56,191 bases of DNA from DAOUAM01 sp034433305 (GCA_034433305.1 DAOUAM010000045.1:1-56191), one strand, 5' to 3'. Counted from the stretch's first letter, positions 23,777 to 32,495 are shown. Numbers and translations: made by a program. The notes: a model not told the origin generated them from the sequence alone.

Positions 23777-25195
23777 CTACAGCGCCGGCCGGCGGCTGTG
23801 CCACTCGGTGGCCTGCTCGTAGGCGTGGGCCACCCGCAGGACGGTGGCCTCGTCGAAGGCGCGGCCGGCTACCTGGAGGCCGATGGGCAGGCCAGTGCCG
23901 TCGAAGCCGCAGGGGACGGTGCAGGCCGGGTTGCCCGCGTCGTTGAAGGGGCTGGTGAAGCGCGAAAGGAGCGTCAGGACCGGCTCCTCGCCGTGGTCCG
24001 TCGTAACGGTCTCCTGGCCTATCTCCGGCGCCGTGATGGGCGCGGCGGGCGTGGCCAGCACGTCCACCTGCTCCAGGACACTGGCCATCTCCTGGCGCAC
24101 CAGCGCCCTGGCCCGCTGGGCGCGGATGTAGTGGACGGCGGGCAGCATCGCGCCTGTCTCGAAGCGCTGGCGGACGTTGGGCGTAAGCTCGTTGGCGTAG
24201 TAGCGTATGACCTCCTCATGGTACGTCGCCGCTTCGGACATGGAGATGACGCTGTGGAAGAGGGGGACCATCCTGGCACTGGGCAGCGAGACCTCTTCGA
24301 CCGCCGCGCCCAGGCCCGCCAGGACGGCGATGGCCCGCTCCACGGCCTGCCTGACCTCCCGCGCGGCCGAGTCCAGGAAGAATTCCCGTGGCACGCCCAC
24401 CCGCAGGCCACGGACGCCTTCGTCCAGGTGCCGGGTGAAATCGGGCACATCCACCTGGGCCGAGGCCGGGTCCCTGGGGTCGTGGCCGGCGATGGCGTTG
24501 AGCACCAGGGCGGCATCCCGCACGCTCCTGGTCAGCGGCCCGGCGTGGTCCAGCGACCATGCCAGCGGCACGATGCCGTGCCGGCTGACCCTGCCATAGG
24601 TGGGCTTCAGGCCCACGACGCCGCACAGGGCCGCGGGTATGCGCACCGAGCCTCCCGTGTCCGTCCCCATGGCCGCGGCGCACAGCCCCGCCGCCACCGC
24701 CGCCCCAGAGCCGCCCGAAGAGCCGCCGGTGATGCGCGACAGGTCCCAGGGATTGCGGCAAGGGCCGTAGTGAGGGTTGTAGCTGGTGGCGCCGGCCGCG
24801 AACTCGTGCAGGTTGAGCTTGCCCAGGATGATGGCCCCGGCCTGCCGGAGTCGGGCCACCACCGTCGCGTCCTCCTTCGGCACAAACTCGGCCCAGCGCT
24901 TCACCTGGGAACCCGCCGTGGTGCGGACTCCTCTGGTGTAGAACAGGTCCTTCAGCCCGATGGGGACACCATGCAGCGGGCCAAGGTACTGGCCGGCCTG
25001 GATGGCCTGCTCGGCGCGCCGAGCGGCCTCCAGCGCCTCATCGGTCATCATGGTGATGAAGGCGTTGACCCGCTCCTCCACCTCGTCAATGCGCTCAAGG
25101 TAGGCCTCCGTGACCTCCACTGGCGACACCTGCCGCGTACCGATGAGGGCCGCCAGCTCGCTGATGGTGAGGAATGGCAGGGGTACGGTGTCCAT
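23777..25195 (-). CDS. Amidase (amidase signature family)
   Basis: 472-residue amidase-signature hydrolase. The Ser-cisSer-Lys triad is visible: K82 (GLKDLF), cis-Ser at about 159-160 (TGGSSGGSGAAVAAG) and nucleophile S183 (GTDTGGSVRIPA). It could be a catabolic amidase or AtzE/GatA-like; no gatB or gatC is adjacent, which favours a catabolic enzyme. Start 25195 (MDTVPLPFLTISELAAL) follows AGGAGG at 5 nt; an upstream in-frame start at 25243 lacks one. It sits beside CaiB/BaiF CoA-transferases on the same strand. Confidence 0.92.
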   Translation of the reverse strand: MDTVPLPFLTISELAALIGTRQVSPVEVTEAYLERIDEVEERVNAFITMMTDEALEAARRAEQAIQAGQYLGPLHGVPIGLKDLFYTRGVRTTAGSQVKRWAEFVPKEDATVVARLRQAGAIILGKLNLHEFAAGATSYNPHYGPCRNPWDLSRITGGSSGGSGAAVAAGLCAAAMGTDTGGSVRIPAALCGVVGLKPTYGRVSRHGIVPLAWSLDHAGPLTRSVRDAALVLNAIAGHDPRDPASAQVDVPDFTRHLDEGVRGLRVGVPREFFLDSAAREVRQAVERAIAVLAGLGAAVEEVSLPSARMVPLFHSVISMSEAATYHEEVIRYYANELTPNVRQRFETGAMLPAVHYIRAQRARALVRQEMASVLEQVDVLATPAAPITAPEIGQETVTTDHGEEPVLTLLSRFTSPFNDAGNPACTVPCGFDGTGLPIGLQVAGRAFDEATVLRVAHAYEQATEWHSRRPAL

Positions 25196-25254
25196 GATGG
25201 CCTCCTGGCGGCTGTGTCTTCTCCCTCGACATGCATGGTACACATTGGGGTCAG

Positions 25255-25366
25255 GTCGGTATGCAGGCAGAGCCAGCCCCCTCTCTGGCTCTCCCCCAAT
25301 GGGGGCGAGGACCCTCCCTTCCCCCTGTGGGGGAAGGTCAGGATAGGGGCGAGGACCGGCCCATAT
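25255..25366. repeat. Family B repeat, internal portion, copy 5
   Basis: GCCCCCTCTCTGGCTCTCCC followed by GGGGGCGAGG and the CCTTCCCCC/GGGGGAAGG palindrome, as in the core of copies 2 and 4. The TAAGCAG termini are not recognisable. Confidence 0.5.
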
Positions 25367-25410
25367 GCATCATGAGTCCTGCCAGGGGGAGGGGCTTGGG
25401 GCACACCCTC

Positions 25411-26604
25411 TCAAATAACCCCCTGCGCCTTAAGCTCCCTGACCTCCTCGGGGGTGCAGCCCAGGATGGTGGTCAGCACCTCCTCGTTGTGCTGGCCCAG
25501 GCGCGGGGCCGGGGTGATCCTGGGGCGCTCGTCGGAGAGCTTGATGGGGCAGCCGATCATCCTGTAGTCGCCCCGCACCGGGTCATGGACGGTGACCACC
25601 ATCTCGCGGGCGATGAGGTGCTCGTCCTCCAGCAGCTCGTGGGGGTTGAGCGTGGCGCCGGCCAGCACTCCGGCCTCGGCCAGGAGTTTCATGGCCTCAT
25701 ACTTGGTGCGCTGGCGGGTCCACCCGGAGATGATGGCCTCGACCTCCTCGGCCCGCTCGGCCCGCGCCTCGAAGGTGGCGTAGCGCTCGTCGCCGATGAG
25801 GTCTTCCCGGCCGATGGCGGCCAGCAGCAGGTCCCACATGTCGCCCCGGGGGTGAATCATCACGTAGTCGTCGGGGCCGCCAGGGGCGCAGGGGAAGACC
25901 AGGGGTATCTTCCGCATGCCGTGGTTGCCGGTGCGGACGTCGGGCTGGTCCAGCGCCAGGGTAGAGGTGACGCGCATCCGCAGGAGGTTGACCACACTGT
26001 CCTGCATGGACACTTCCACCATCTGGCCCTTGCCGGTGCGGTCGCGCTTGCGCAATGCAGCCAGGATGCCGATGGCCATGTGCAGGCCGCTGCCCGAGTC
26101 GCCGACGCCGGGCGAGACCAGCACCGGCGGCAGGTCAGGGTAGCCCGTGGTGGCCATGGCCCCGCCGGCGGCCTGGGCCACCATCTCGAAGCCCTTGAAG
26201 TGGGCATAGGGGCCGTAGGTCCCGAAGCCCTTGATGGAGGCGTAGACCAGGCCAGGGTTTATCTCCTTGAGGGTGTCGTAGCCCAGGCCCAGCCTGTCCA
26301 GCATGCCGGGGCCATAGTTCTCCACCAGCACGTCGGCCCAGCGCACCAGCCGGCGGAACAGCTCCTTGCCCTTATCTGTCTTCAAATTCAGGGTGATGCC
26401 CCGCTTGCTGTTGTTGAAGATGAGGAAGTAGAAGCTGTCCGTGTCCTCGCGGTGGGCCAGCTCTTTGCGCGTCGAGTCGCCTCCCCTGGTGTCCTCGACC
26501 TTGATGACGTCGGCGCCCAGGAACGCCAGCAACTGGGTGCAGGACGGCCCGGCCTGGACGTGGGTCAGGTCCAGGACCTTAACACCTTCAAGGGCTCGCT
26601 CCAT
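25411..26604 (-). CDS. CaiB/BaiF family CoA-transferase
   Basis: 397-residue class III CoA-transferase moving CoA between carboxylic acids through aspartyl-CoA anhydride intermediates. The catalytic Asp is D169 (GVGDSGSGLHMAIG), the position known from formyl-CoA transferase. N-terminal GVKVLDLTHVQAGPSCTQLLAFLGADVIKVE is typical. Start 26604 with GGGAGG upstream, preferred over 26625. The next gene upstream on the same strand is a close paralogue; the two could form a heteromeric enzyme or serve different acids. Donor and acceptor unknown. Confidence 0.91.
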   Translation of the reverse strand: MERALEGVKVLDLTHVQAGPSCTQLLAFLGADVIKVEDTRGGDSTRKELAHREDTDSFYFLIFNNSKRGITLNLKTDKGKELFRRLVRWADVLVENYGPGMLDRLGLGYDTLKEINPGLVYASIKGFGTYGPYAHFKGFEMVAQAAGGAMATTGYPDLPPVLVSPGVGDSGSGLHMAIGILAALRKRDRTGKGQMVEVSMQDSVVNLLRMRVTSTLALDQPDVRTGNHGMRKIPLVFPCAPGGPDDYVMIHPRGDMWDLLLAAIGREDLIGDERYATFEARAERAEEVEAIISGWTRQRTKYEAMKLLAEAGVLAGATLNPHELLEDEHLIAREMVVTVHDPVRGDYRMIGCPIKLSDERPRITPAPRLGQHNEEVLTTILGCTPEEVRELKAQGVI

Positions 26605-26704
26605 CAAGCTTTCCCTCCCTGGCATTTAGCTTTTGTGCGTCATTTGCCAATTCCTGTGGGATGCGCTCCACCTGCCTTCAAGACATACGCAAGGTGGCAC
26701 CCCT

Positions 26705-26727
26705 GGGGCGGGTTTCAAACCCGCCCC
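26705..26727 (-). terminator. GC hairpin between CoA-transferase genes
   Basis: A perfect 11-bp inverted repeat GGGGCGGGTTT/AAACCCGCCCC with a 1-nt centre, 46 bp after the stop of the upstream CoA-transferase gene. It resembles the core of family A elements. No T-run follows, so terminator activity is uncertain. Confidence 0.4.
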
Positions 26728-26772
26728 TGCATTAGCCGGACAGCGTCGCCGCATCTGGTGTCCCAGGACACA

Positions 26773-27969
26773 CTATATAATCACCTTCCGCCGCCGGAGC
26801 TCCGCCACTTCCTCCGGTGACACCTTCAGGATGGTGGTCAGGACTTCATCGGTGTGCTGGCTGTAGCGCGGGGCCGGCGTGACCTTGACGGGCGAGCGCT
26901 CCAGCTTTACGGGACAGCCGATCATCTTGTAGTTGCCCCTCACGGGGTCCTCTACCTCGACGACCATCTCCCGCTCGATAAGGTGGGGATTGGTCAGCAC
27001 CTCCTCGGGGCTGAGGACGGCGCCGCACCAGACGCCGGCCGCGGCCAGGGCCTCGAAGGCCTCGTACTTGGTGCGTTTGGAAGTCCACTCGGTGATGATA
27101 GCCTCGATCTCGTCGGCCCGCTGGGACCTGGCCTCCTCGGTGGCGTAGCGCTCGTCGCCGATGAGGTCCTCGCGGCCGATGACGGCCAGGATGGTCTCCC
27201 ACATGTCGCCGCGCAGGTGGACCATCACATAGTCGTCATAGCCTCCGGGGTGGCACCGGAAGACGACGGGCAGGCCCGACCAGCCCCTGGGGCCGTTGCG
27301 CTTGTTGGGCGTGGCGACGCTGAGGCTGCGGATGAGCCGGATGCGCATGAGGTTGACGATGCCGTCCTGCATGGCGACTTCCACGTGCTGGCCCACGCCC
27401 TCGCGGTCGCGCTGGCGCAGGGCGGCCAGGATGCCAATGGCCATGTGCAGGCCTGTGCCCGAGTCGCCTGCGCCCAGGGGCGCCTGCATGGGAGGGCCGT
27501 CAGGATAGCCATTGGCGGCCATCAGCCCGCCCGTGGCCTGGGCCGAGGTCTCGAAGCCCTTGTAGTCGCTGTAGGGGCCCCACTCGCCGAAGCACTTGAT
27601 GCTGGCGTGGATGACTCGCGGGTTTATCTCCCTGAGCCTCTCGTAGCCGAAGCCCAGGCGCTCCATGACGCCCCTGGAGAAGTTCTCCAGCACCACGTCG
27701 GCCCACTTCACCAGCCCCGTCAGCAGCTCCTTGCCGCGCTGCGTCTTGAGGTCCAGGGTGATGCCCCGCTTGTTGTTGTTGAATATGGTGAAGTAGACGC
27801 TGTCCTGGCCCTTGATGTGGGCCATCTCCCAGCGCGTCCTGTCGCCGCCGTCCACGTCCTCGACCTTGATGACGTCGGCGCCCAGAAAGGCCAGCAACTG
27901 GGCACACGAGGGGCCTGCCTGCACGCGGCTCAGGTCCAGCACATGCACACCTTCCAGCGCCTTACCCAT
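26773..27969 (-). CDS. CaiB/BaiF family CoA-transferase, paralogue
   Basis: 398 residues, aligned without gaps to its neighbour over the first 169 residues (for example GVHVLDLSRVQAGPSCAQLL and D169 in GAGDSGTGLHMAIG). It retains the catalytic Asp, so both paralogues should be active class III CoA-transferases. Start 27969 with AAGGAGG at 6 nt. Divergence in the middle (CRWSGLPVVF-type region versus MRKIPLVF) suggests different substrates. Probably part of a carboxylic-acid degradation locus with the amidase and acyl-CoA dehydrogenase. Confidence 0.9.
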   Translation of the reverse strand: MGKALEGVHVLDLSRVQAGPSCAQLLAFLGADVIKVEDVDGGDRTRWEMAHIKGQDSVYFTIFNNNKRGITLDLKTQRGKELLTGLVKWADVVLENFSRGVMERLGFGYERLREINPRVIHASIKCFGEWGPYSDYKGFETSAQATGGLMAANGYPDGPPMQAPLGAGDSGTGLHMAIGILAALRQRDREGVGQHVEVAMQDGIVNLMRIRLIRSLSVATPNKRNGPRGWSGLPVVFRCHPGGYDDYVMVHLRGDMWETILAVIGREDLIGDERYATEEARSQRADEIEAIITEWTSKRTKYEAFEALAAAGVWCGAVLSPEEVLTNPHLIEREMVVEVEDPVRGNYKMIGCPVKLERSPVKVTPAPRYSQHTDEVLTTILKVSPEEVAELRRRKVII

Positions 27970-27983
27970 CCTGTCCTCCTTTT

Positions 27984-28074
27984 TAGCTATCAGCATTCAG
28001 CTATCAGCGGTCAGCACCCCGCCCATCCTGGGGATGGGGCAAGCTGATAGCTGATAGCTGATAGCTGATAGCTC
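27984..28074. repeat. CTGATAG heptad array in inverted arrangement
   Basis: TAGCTATCAG units at 27984-28008 face four tandem GCTGATA heptads at 28043-28073, forming a long hairpin around a GGGATGGGGC loop. It sits between fmt and the CoA-transferase gene and could terminate or attenuate the minus-strand transcript. Such heptads are also common low-complexity intergenic repeats. Confidence 0.6.
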
Positions 28075-28087
28075 AGGATTATACCAC

Positions 28088-29035
28088 TCAGGCACCCACA
28101 ACTGAGCCGGGGAAATCAGGGTAGCCCAGCAGGAACTCCACGATGCCGACGGCGCGGCGTCCCTCCATCTGGAGCTGGCGCACCGCCAGGACACCCTGGC
28201 CCGTGCCGATGCCCACGCCGCCTCCCGCCAGGGGCACCACCTGCCCCGGAGCGGCGGCGATGTCCGGCTCCGCCCGGACCGGAGGCAGCACCTTGAGCAG
28301 CCTGCCCCGCCAGTAGGTGAATGTCCCCGGCCAGGGATGGTAGGCCCGCACCTGCCGGGCGATGCGGTCGGCTGGCTGGCCCCAGTCCAGCCGGCCGTCC
28401 TCGCGCTCCAGGCGCCGGGTGACGGTGGCCTGGGCCTCGTCCTGGGGCCGCGCCTCCAGCTCGCCACGGCCCCAGCGCGGTAGCACCTCCAGCAGCAGGG
28501 CGGCGCCCATCTGGAACAGCCGCGCCGTAAGCACGTCGGCGGTCTCGTCGGGGCCGATGGGCGTCTCCCGCTGGGCGACGATGGGGCCAGTGTCCATGCC
28601 CTCGTCCAGCTTCATGATGGTGACGCCGGTGGTCTGGTCGCCGTTGAGTATGGCCGCGGCCACGGGCGACGCGCCCCTGTACCTGGGCAGCAGCGAGGGG
28701 TGTACGTTGAGGCAGCCCAGAGGCGGCAGGCCCAGGACCTCCGGAGGCACCAGCAGGCCATAGGCAGCGACGATGATAACGTCGGGGACCAGGGCAGCTA
28801 GCTGCTGCCGCGCCTGGACATCGCGCCGCAGCGACGCCGGCTGGTACACGGCCAGGCCGCGCTCCTGAGCAAACTGCTTGACGGGCGGCGCCGTGGGCCG
28901 CTGGCCCCGTCCGGCCGGCCTGTCGGGCTGGGTGAAGACGCCGGCCACCTGGTAGCCGGCGTCCAGCAGCGCGGCCAGGACGGGCACCGAGAAGGCCGGC
29001 GTGCCCAGGAAGACGGCTCTCACCGCCGGCCGCAC
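28088..29035 (-). CDS. fmt: Methionyl-tRNA formyltransferase
   Basis: 315-residue enzyme that formylates initiator Met-tRNA using 10-formyl-THF. Family signatures: N-terminal AVFLGTPAFSVPVLAALLDAG, QPDRPAGRGQ, the catalytic NVHPSLLPRYRGASPV with Asn and His, and MDEGMDTG-like LDEGMDTGPIV. The C-terminal OB-fold domain follows. Start GTG at 29035, 3 nt after the stop of the enolase-superfamily gene, so the two may be co-translated; no def gene is adjacent, unlike the common def-fmt pair. Confidence 0.95.
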   Translation of the reverse strand: MRPAVRAVFLGTPAFSVPVLAALLDAGYQVAGVFTQPDRPAGRGQRPTAPPVKQFAQERGLAVYQPASLRRDVQARQQLAALVPDVIIVAAYGLLVPPEVLGLPPLGCLNVHPSLLPRYRGASPVAAAILNGDQTTGVTIMKLDEGMDTGPIVAQRETPIGPDETADVLTARLFQMGAALLLEVLPRWGRGELEARPQDEAQATVTRRLEREDGRLDWGQPADRIARQVRAYHPWPGTFTYWRGRLLKVLPPVRAEPDIAAAPGQVVPLAGGGVGIGTGQGVLAVRQLQMEGRRAVGIVEFLLGYPDFPGSVVGA

Positions 29036-29038
29036 CCC

Positions 29039-30220
29039 TTAGCGCCTGCGCCTGTCCCAGGCGTGCTCGCGGGCGACCTTCTCGTTCAGGTCGGTGCCCC
29101 AGCCAGGCCCGGTGGGCACCTTCATGTAGCCGTTGATGATCTCCGGCGGCTGCGTCACAAGCTCGTCCTTCCAGGGCACGTCGTCAATGTCAATCTCCAT
29201 GATGCGCACGTTGGGCAGGACGGCGCACAGGCTGGCGCTGACGAAGGAGGCCAGGTGGCTGTAGTAGTTGTGGGGAGCCACGTTGAGCTGGTACACCTCG
29301 GCCAGGTCGCCCACCTTCTTGGACTGGGTGAAGCCGTTCCAGGGCACATCCACCATGAAGATGTCGGCGCAGTGGCGCTGGAAGTAGGGGATGTAGTCCC
29401 GCAGGTAGTAGAGGTTCTCGCCCGTGCAGATGCGCGTGCTGGTGGACTCCTTCACCTGGAGCAGCGCATCGGGGTCGTACATGTCAATCTCCAGCCACAG
29501 GAGGTCGAACTGCTCCAGGACTCTGGCGATGCGCATGCAGGCCTCGGGCCTGAAGTGGAAGTTGAGGTCCAGGTTGATGTCAATGTCAGGCCCGACGGCC
29601 TCGCGGAAGGTGCCGATGAGCGTCTCGATGTGGCGCAGCAGCGCCCTGGACACGACGCCGTCGGTGCTGCCCAGACCGCCGCCGAAGCCACCGCCCCAGA
29701 CCGAGGCCGGCTCACCGGGGATGACGATGTTGGTCTTGAGGGCCGTGAAGCCGCGCCGGATGACCTCGCGGCCCAGCTCGCGGATGTCGTCCATGCTCTT
29801 GATGGGCGGAGTGCCCAGGATTTCGGGGTGGCGCGCCCGGGTGGTGCCGCAGTGGGACCAGTACACCCGCACCCTGTCCCTGGTAGGCCCGCCGAACAGC
29901 TCCACGACGGAGATGCCCAGCGCCTTGGCCTTGATGTCCAGCAAGGCGCAGTCAAGGCCGGCGATAGCCTTGGCGGCGATGCCTCCCACGCTCTGGCGCG
30001 TGGCCCTGTACATGTCCCAGAAGCGCATCTCATAGGCCCGGGGGTCTTTGCCGATGAGCAGGGGCTTCAGGTCCTCGATGGTGCCCACTACGCCGTGGGG
30101 CGACCTGCCATCGCTGCACTCGCCGTAGCCCCTGATGCCCTCGTCGGTCTCAACTTTGACGAAAGTCCACGGCCTCCAGCCGCCGTCCACGATGAACGTT
30201 TCAATGTTAGTTATCTTCAT
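29039..30220 (-). CDS. Enolase-superfamily (mandelate racemase/muconate lactonizing) enzyme
   Basis: 393-residue acid-sugar dehydratase or racemase-type enzyme. Metal ligands D218 (INLDLNFHF), E244 (LLWLEIDMYD) and E268 (CTGENLYY); likely bases K162 (ALKTN) and H317 (NVAPHNYYSHLA). The KxN motif with H317 places it near the mandelate-racemase subgroup, so sugar-acid dehydration is the best guess. Start ATG 30220. Upstream partner of fmt on the same strand by 3 nt. Enolase-superfamily expansion is known in SAR202 Chloroflexota. Confidence 0.9.
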   Translation of the reverse strand: MKITNIETFIVDGGWRPWTFVKVETDEGIRGYGECSDGRSPHGVVGTIEDLKPLLIGKDPRAYEMRFWDMYRATRQSVGGIAAKAIAGLDCALLDIKAKALGISVVELFGGPTRDRVRVYWSHCGTTRARHPEILGTPPIKSMDDIRELGREVIRRGFTALKTNIVIPGEPASVWGGGFGGGLGSTDGVVSRALLRHIETLIGTFREAVGPDIDINLDLNFHFRPEACMRIARVLEQFDLLWLEIDMYDPDALLQVKESTSTRICTGENLYYLRDYIPYFQRHCADIFMVDVPWNGFTQSKKVGDLAEVYQLNVAPHNYYSHLASFVSASLCAVLPNVRIMEIDIDDVPWKDELVTQPPEIINGYMKVPTGPGWGTDLNEKVAREHAWDRRRR

Positions 30221-30392
30221 AGGGTGCTCCTGAAGGCTCCTCTTGAATTAGCCTGGATGATACCACAAACAGGCGAGAGTCTCACGGGGGGTTACGAGGC
30301 TGATGCGTCCGGGGAGAATGCCGGGTCGCGACACAGGAGGCCACGGGGACTGGACCAGGAGAACACAGGAGGAAGGCAGGTCCGCAAAGGCA

Positions 30393-30421
30393 GCGAGGAG
30401 CGGCTATAAGCCGCTCCTCGC
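30393..30421 (-). terminator. Hairpin downstream of acyl-CoA dehydrogenase gene
   Basis: A perfect 13-bp stem (GCGAGGAGCGGCT) with a 3-nt loop, 56-84 bp past the stop at 30477. Only a short CTTT follows on the minus strand. Likely terminator. Confidence 0.6.
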
Positions 30422-30476
30422 AAGAATGCAGGCCTAAAGGGCAGACGCGCCCGCTGGAGGTGTCCCGGGCCAGGCC

Positions 30477-31652
30477 CTAGCCCCAGCGGGGCATTTCGTC
30501 GGGGTCAATGCCCAGCGCCGTCTTGGCCACCAGCTCGTGGGTAAGGGAGGAGTTGGCCGGGTGGATGCGGCCCAGTCGGGCGTCGCGGAACAGCCGCTCC
30601 AGCCCGGACTTGCGGAATATGCCAAATCCTCCCGCCAGGTCCAAGGCCTTGTCCACGGCGCGCCAGGAAGCCTCCACGGCGTGGTACTTGGCGGCCATCA
30701 GCTTCAGGACCCAGGCCGGGCCGTAGTCCACGCCATTGGCCCAGTCCTGGGCAATCTTGTCCAGGTGCGGCCCCACGGACTCCAGGTCTATCACCATCTC
30801 GGCCACATTGTGCTGCACTTCCGGATGGTAGGCCATGGAGCGCGACAGGGCTAAGGACTTCCTGCTCTTCACGTTCTCGATGGTGAGGTCCAGGGCACGC
30901 TGGGCCAGGCCGTAGTACACATTGGCAAAACCCATCAAGCCCCAGGCGAAAACAGATATGACAAAAAGGTCTATGCCCGCGCCGCCTGCGGGCACCACGC
31001 GGGCAATGTACCTGTCGGGCACAAAGGCCCCTTCCAGGATGGTATCGTCACTCCTGGTGGCCCTCATGCCCAGCGTGTCCCAGGTCTCCTTGATGGTATA
31101 GCCCTGAGTGCTGCGCGGCATGAAGGCGTGCACAATCTTGGGGGCCTTGGGGTCGCTGGTGTCCATGGCGTGCAGCCCCAGGAACGTCCACACCGGCGTG
31201 AGGCTGCCGAAGGCCTTGTGGCCCGTGAAGCGGTAGCCGCCGTTGACGCGCTCAGCCCTGGTAGTGGACAACAGCACAGGCAGGTCATTGCCTCCCTCGG
31301 CGTGGCCCGCGGCGAACACCTCGCCGTTCATGGCCCCTCTCAGCATCCACTCCAGGGACTTGTCGCCGTGGCGCCAAAGCTCCGCTGCCACGCCAACCCA
31401 GTAGAGGTGCATGTTCACGGCCAGGGCTGTCGGGGCCGCGTAGTAGGCCAGGCGACGCTGCTCCCGGCAGACTTCTGGCAGCGTCATGCCCTTGCCGCCC
31501 AGCTCCCTGGGCACCGGCATCACAAGATAGCCGGCGTCCACCAGCTCCTGAAAGTCCTCTTCGAAGAAGCGGTTCTCCTGGTCGTAGACAGGGGCACGCT
31601 CCATGCATCTGGTCAGGATGTCTTCTGAAAGCACATAGCTGCCCGTTGTCAT
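30477..31652 (-). CDS. Acyl-CoA dehydrogenase family protein
   Basis: 391-residue FAD flavoprotein of the acyl-CoA dehydrogenase superfamily. N-terminal helical domain with PVPRELGGKGMTLPEVCREQRRLAYY, a middle beta domain (NGGYRFTGHKAFGS), and a C-terminal helical domain (LDLAGGFGIFRKSGLERLFRDARLGRIHP). At the position where medium-chain enzymes carry YEGT with the catalytic Glu, this protein has IHPANSS, so the base must lie elsewhere or the chemistry differs. Start 31652 preceded by AAGGAGG at 11 nt. Located 38 nt after the broken ABM gene on the same strand. Confidence 0.86.
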   Translation of the reverse strand: MTTGSYVLSEDILTRCMERAPVYDQENRFFEEDFQELVDAGYLVMPVPRELGGKGMTLPEVCREQRRLAYYAAPTALAVNMHLYWVGVAAELWRHGDKSLEWMLRGAMNGEVFAAGHAEGGNDLPVLLSTTRAERVNGGYRFTGHKAFGSLTPVWTFLGLHAMDTSDPKAPKIVHAFMPRSTQGYTIKETWDTLGMRATRSDDTILEGAFVPDRYIARVVPAGGAGIDLFVISVFAWGLMGFANVYYGLAQRALDLTIENVKSRKSLALSRSMAYHPEVQHNVAEMVIDLESVGPHLDKIAQDWANGVDYGPAWVLKLMAAKYHAVEASWRAVDKALDLAGGFGIFRKSGLERLFRDARLGRIHPANSSLTHELVAKTALGIDPDEMPRWG

Positions 31653-31690
31653 TACCTCGTGGTCCTCCTTAATTAATTCTTGTCGGGTTA

Positions 31691-31993
31691 TCAGCCCGTC
31701 ATGCTGACGAGGAACTCGCCGTCTTCCCACTCAGGGTCTGCCACAAGCAACTCCCGGAGCTTGCGGTACCACCTGTCCTGCTCTGGGCTATCCGCGTTGG
31801 CGACGTAAGCGGCCTTGTCCTAGAACACTGCCACGCCGACCAGCTCGCCCGTCTTTTTGTCTGGCTTGAGCACGAAGCCCGCTACGGCGCCTTTGACCCT
31901 GGGCCTGTGCTCTCTGTCCCACTCCCTGAAGATGTCTACAACCTTCTGCTCCTGGCCTCGCTTCACCTTCATCCGGAAAATGCTACCGTACAT
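31691..31993 (-). pseudogene. ABM-like small monooxygenase gene with internal amber codon
   Basis: A well-formed gene start (AGGAGG then ATG at 31993) leads into MYGSIFRMKVKRGQEQKVVD, a pattern of antibiotic-biosynthesis-monooxygenase/heme-degrading dimeric barrels. Codon 58 is TAG (31822-31820), after VGVAVF. The frame then continues as DKAAYVANADSPEQDRWYRK to a TGA at 31691-31693, 100 codons in all. Family members commonly have an acidic residue here (F-E-D), so one GAG-to-TAG change explains it. It is a recent nonsense mutation or a sequence error, since TAG is used as a normal stop by neighbours. Upstream of and co-directional with the acyl-CoA dehydrogenase gene. Confidence 0.75.
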
Positions 31994-32251
31994 GGCTGTT
32001 AGCCTCCTGACGTGTATGGCCTGTTCGCTCCGGCGATACAGGTCAGGGCCTGCCTCTCGCCAGCGGCCTTAACAGGCTTTGTCGTTCATGACATGTTGTT
32101 TACGGCTGATGCCCTGCGCCGTTGGGGCCTCGATCCCGGGCCAGAGACGGCATGGACTCGGATAACTGCACGTCGGCTGATAAAGCGCCCCTGGACAAGC
32201 TCAGGGCGAGCGGTCATTTACCCGTTCCTGGTGGGCCTCTCGGACCACCAT

Positions 32252-32422
32252 CAAGGTTGTGGGATAGGCACCAGGCGGAAGGCCGATTCTGTTTGAATTC
32301 ACCACAAAAGGAAGGCCATCTTGTAGGGGCAGGCCTTGTGCCTGCCCAGGGGCCTGGGCAACCACAAGGGTTGCCCCTACGTTTAAGGTCGAGTGCGTCC
32401 GCCAAGGTTGTCGGATAGGCAC
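32252..32422. repeat. 20-bp direct repeats bracketing a family C element
   Basis: CAAGGTTGT(G/C)GGATAGGCAC at 32252-32271 and 32403-32422. The bracketed 131 bp contain family C copy 2. Confidence 0.5.
32323..32380. repeat. Family C palindromic repeat, copy 2
   Basis: GTAGGGGCAGGCCTTGTGCC then GGGCAACC/GGTTGCCC and CCCCTAC, matching the core of 14231-14342. Confidence 0.6.
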
Positions 32423-32466
32423 TTAGCCATGGTAGACGGGCCACAGGTTGCCGGTGGTTCCCGCTC

Positions 32467-32495
32467 TTGACATCGTATACAATCGGTATTTAAAA
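32467..32495 (+). promoter_or_regulatory. Possible promoter of the LuxR-type regulator
   Basis: TTGACA (32467-32472), 17-nt spacer, TTAAAA (32490-32495). The -35 is perfect and the -10 is weak. It implies a leader of about 200 nt that includes the tandem repeats. Confidence 0.4.

Larger units (their letters stand above)
31994..32466. other. Intergenic region with repeat C and flanking direct repeats
   Basis: No coding sequence is supported. It contains a family C palindrome (32323-32380) and two copies of a 20-bp sequence, CAAGGTTGTSGGATAGGCAC, at 32252-32271 and 32403-32422 (one mismatch) that bracket it. Confidence 0.5.

Noticed and set aside
23798..26820. Two plus-strand frames of 525 and 529 codons
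   Set aside because: They mirror the amidase and CoA-transferase genes and cross repeat elements; composition is non-protein-like.
27984..28074. CRISPR-like short repeats
   Set aside because: Heptad repeats without spacers and with no cas genes; a simple inverted array.
31820..31822. Recoded TAG (read-through or pyrrolysine)
   Set aside because: TAG is a normal stop for several neighbours and no recoding machinery or structure is seen; a nonsense mutation or read error is simpler.
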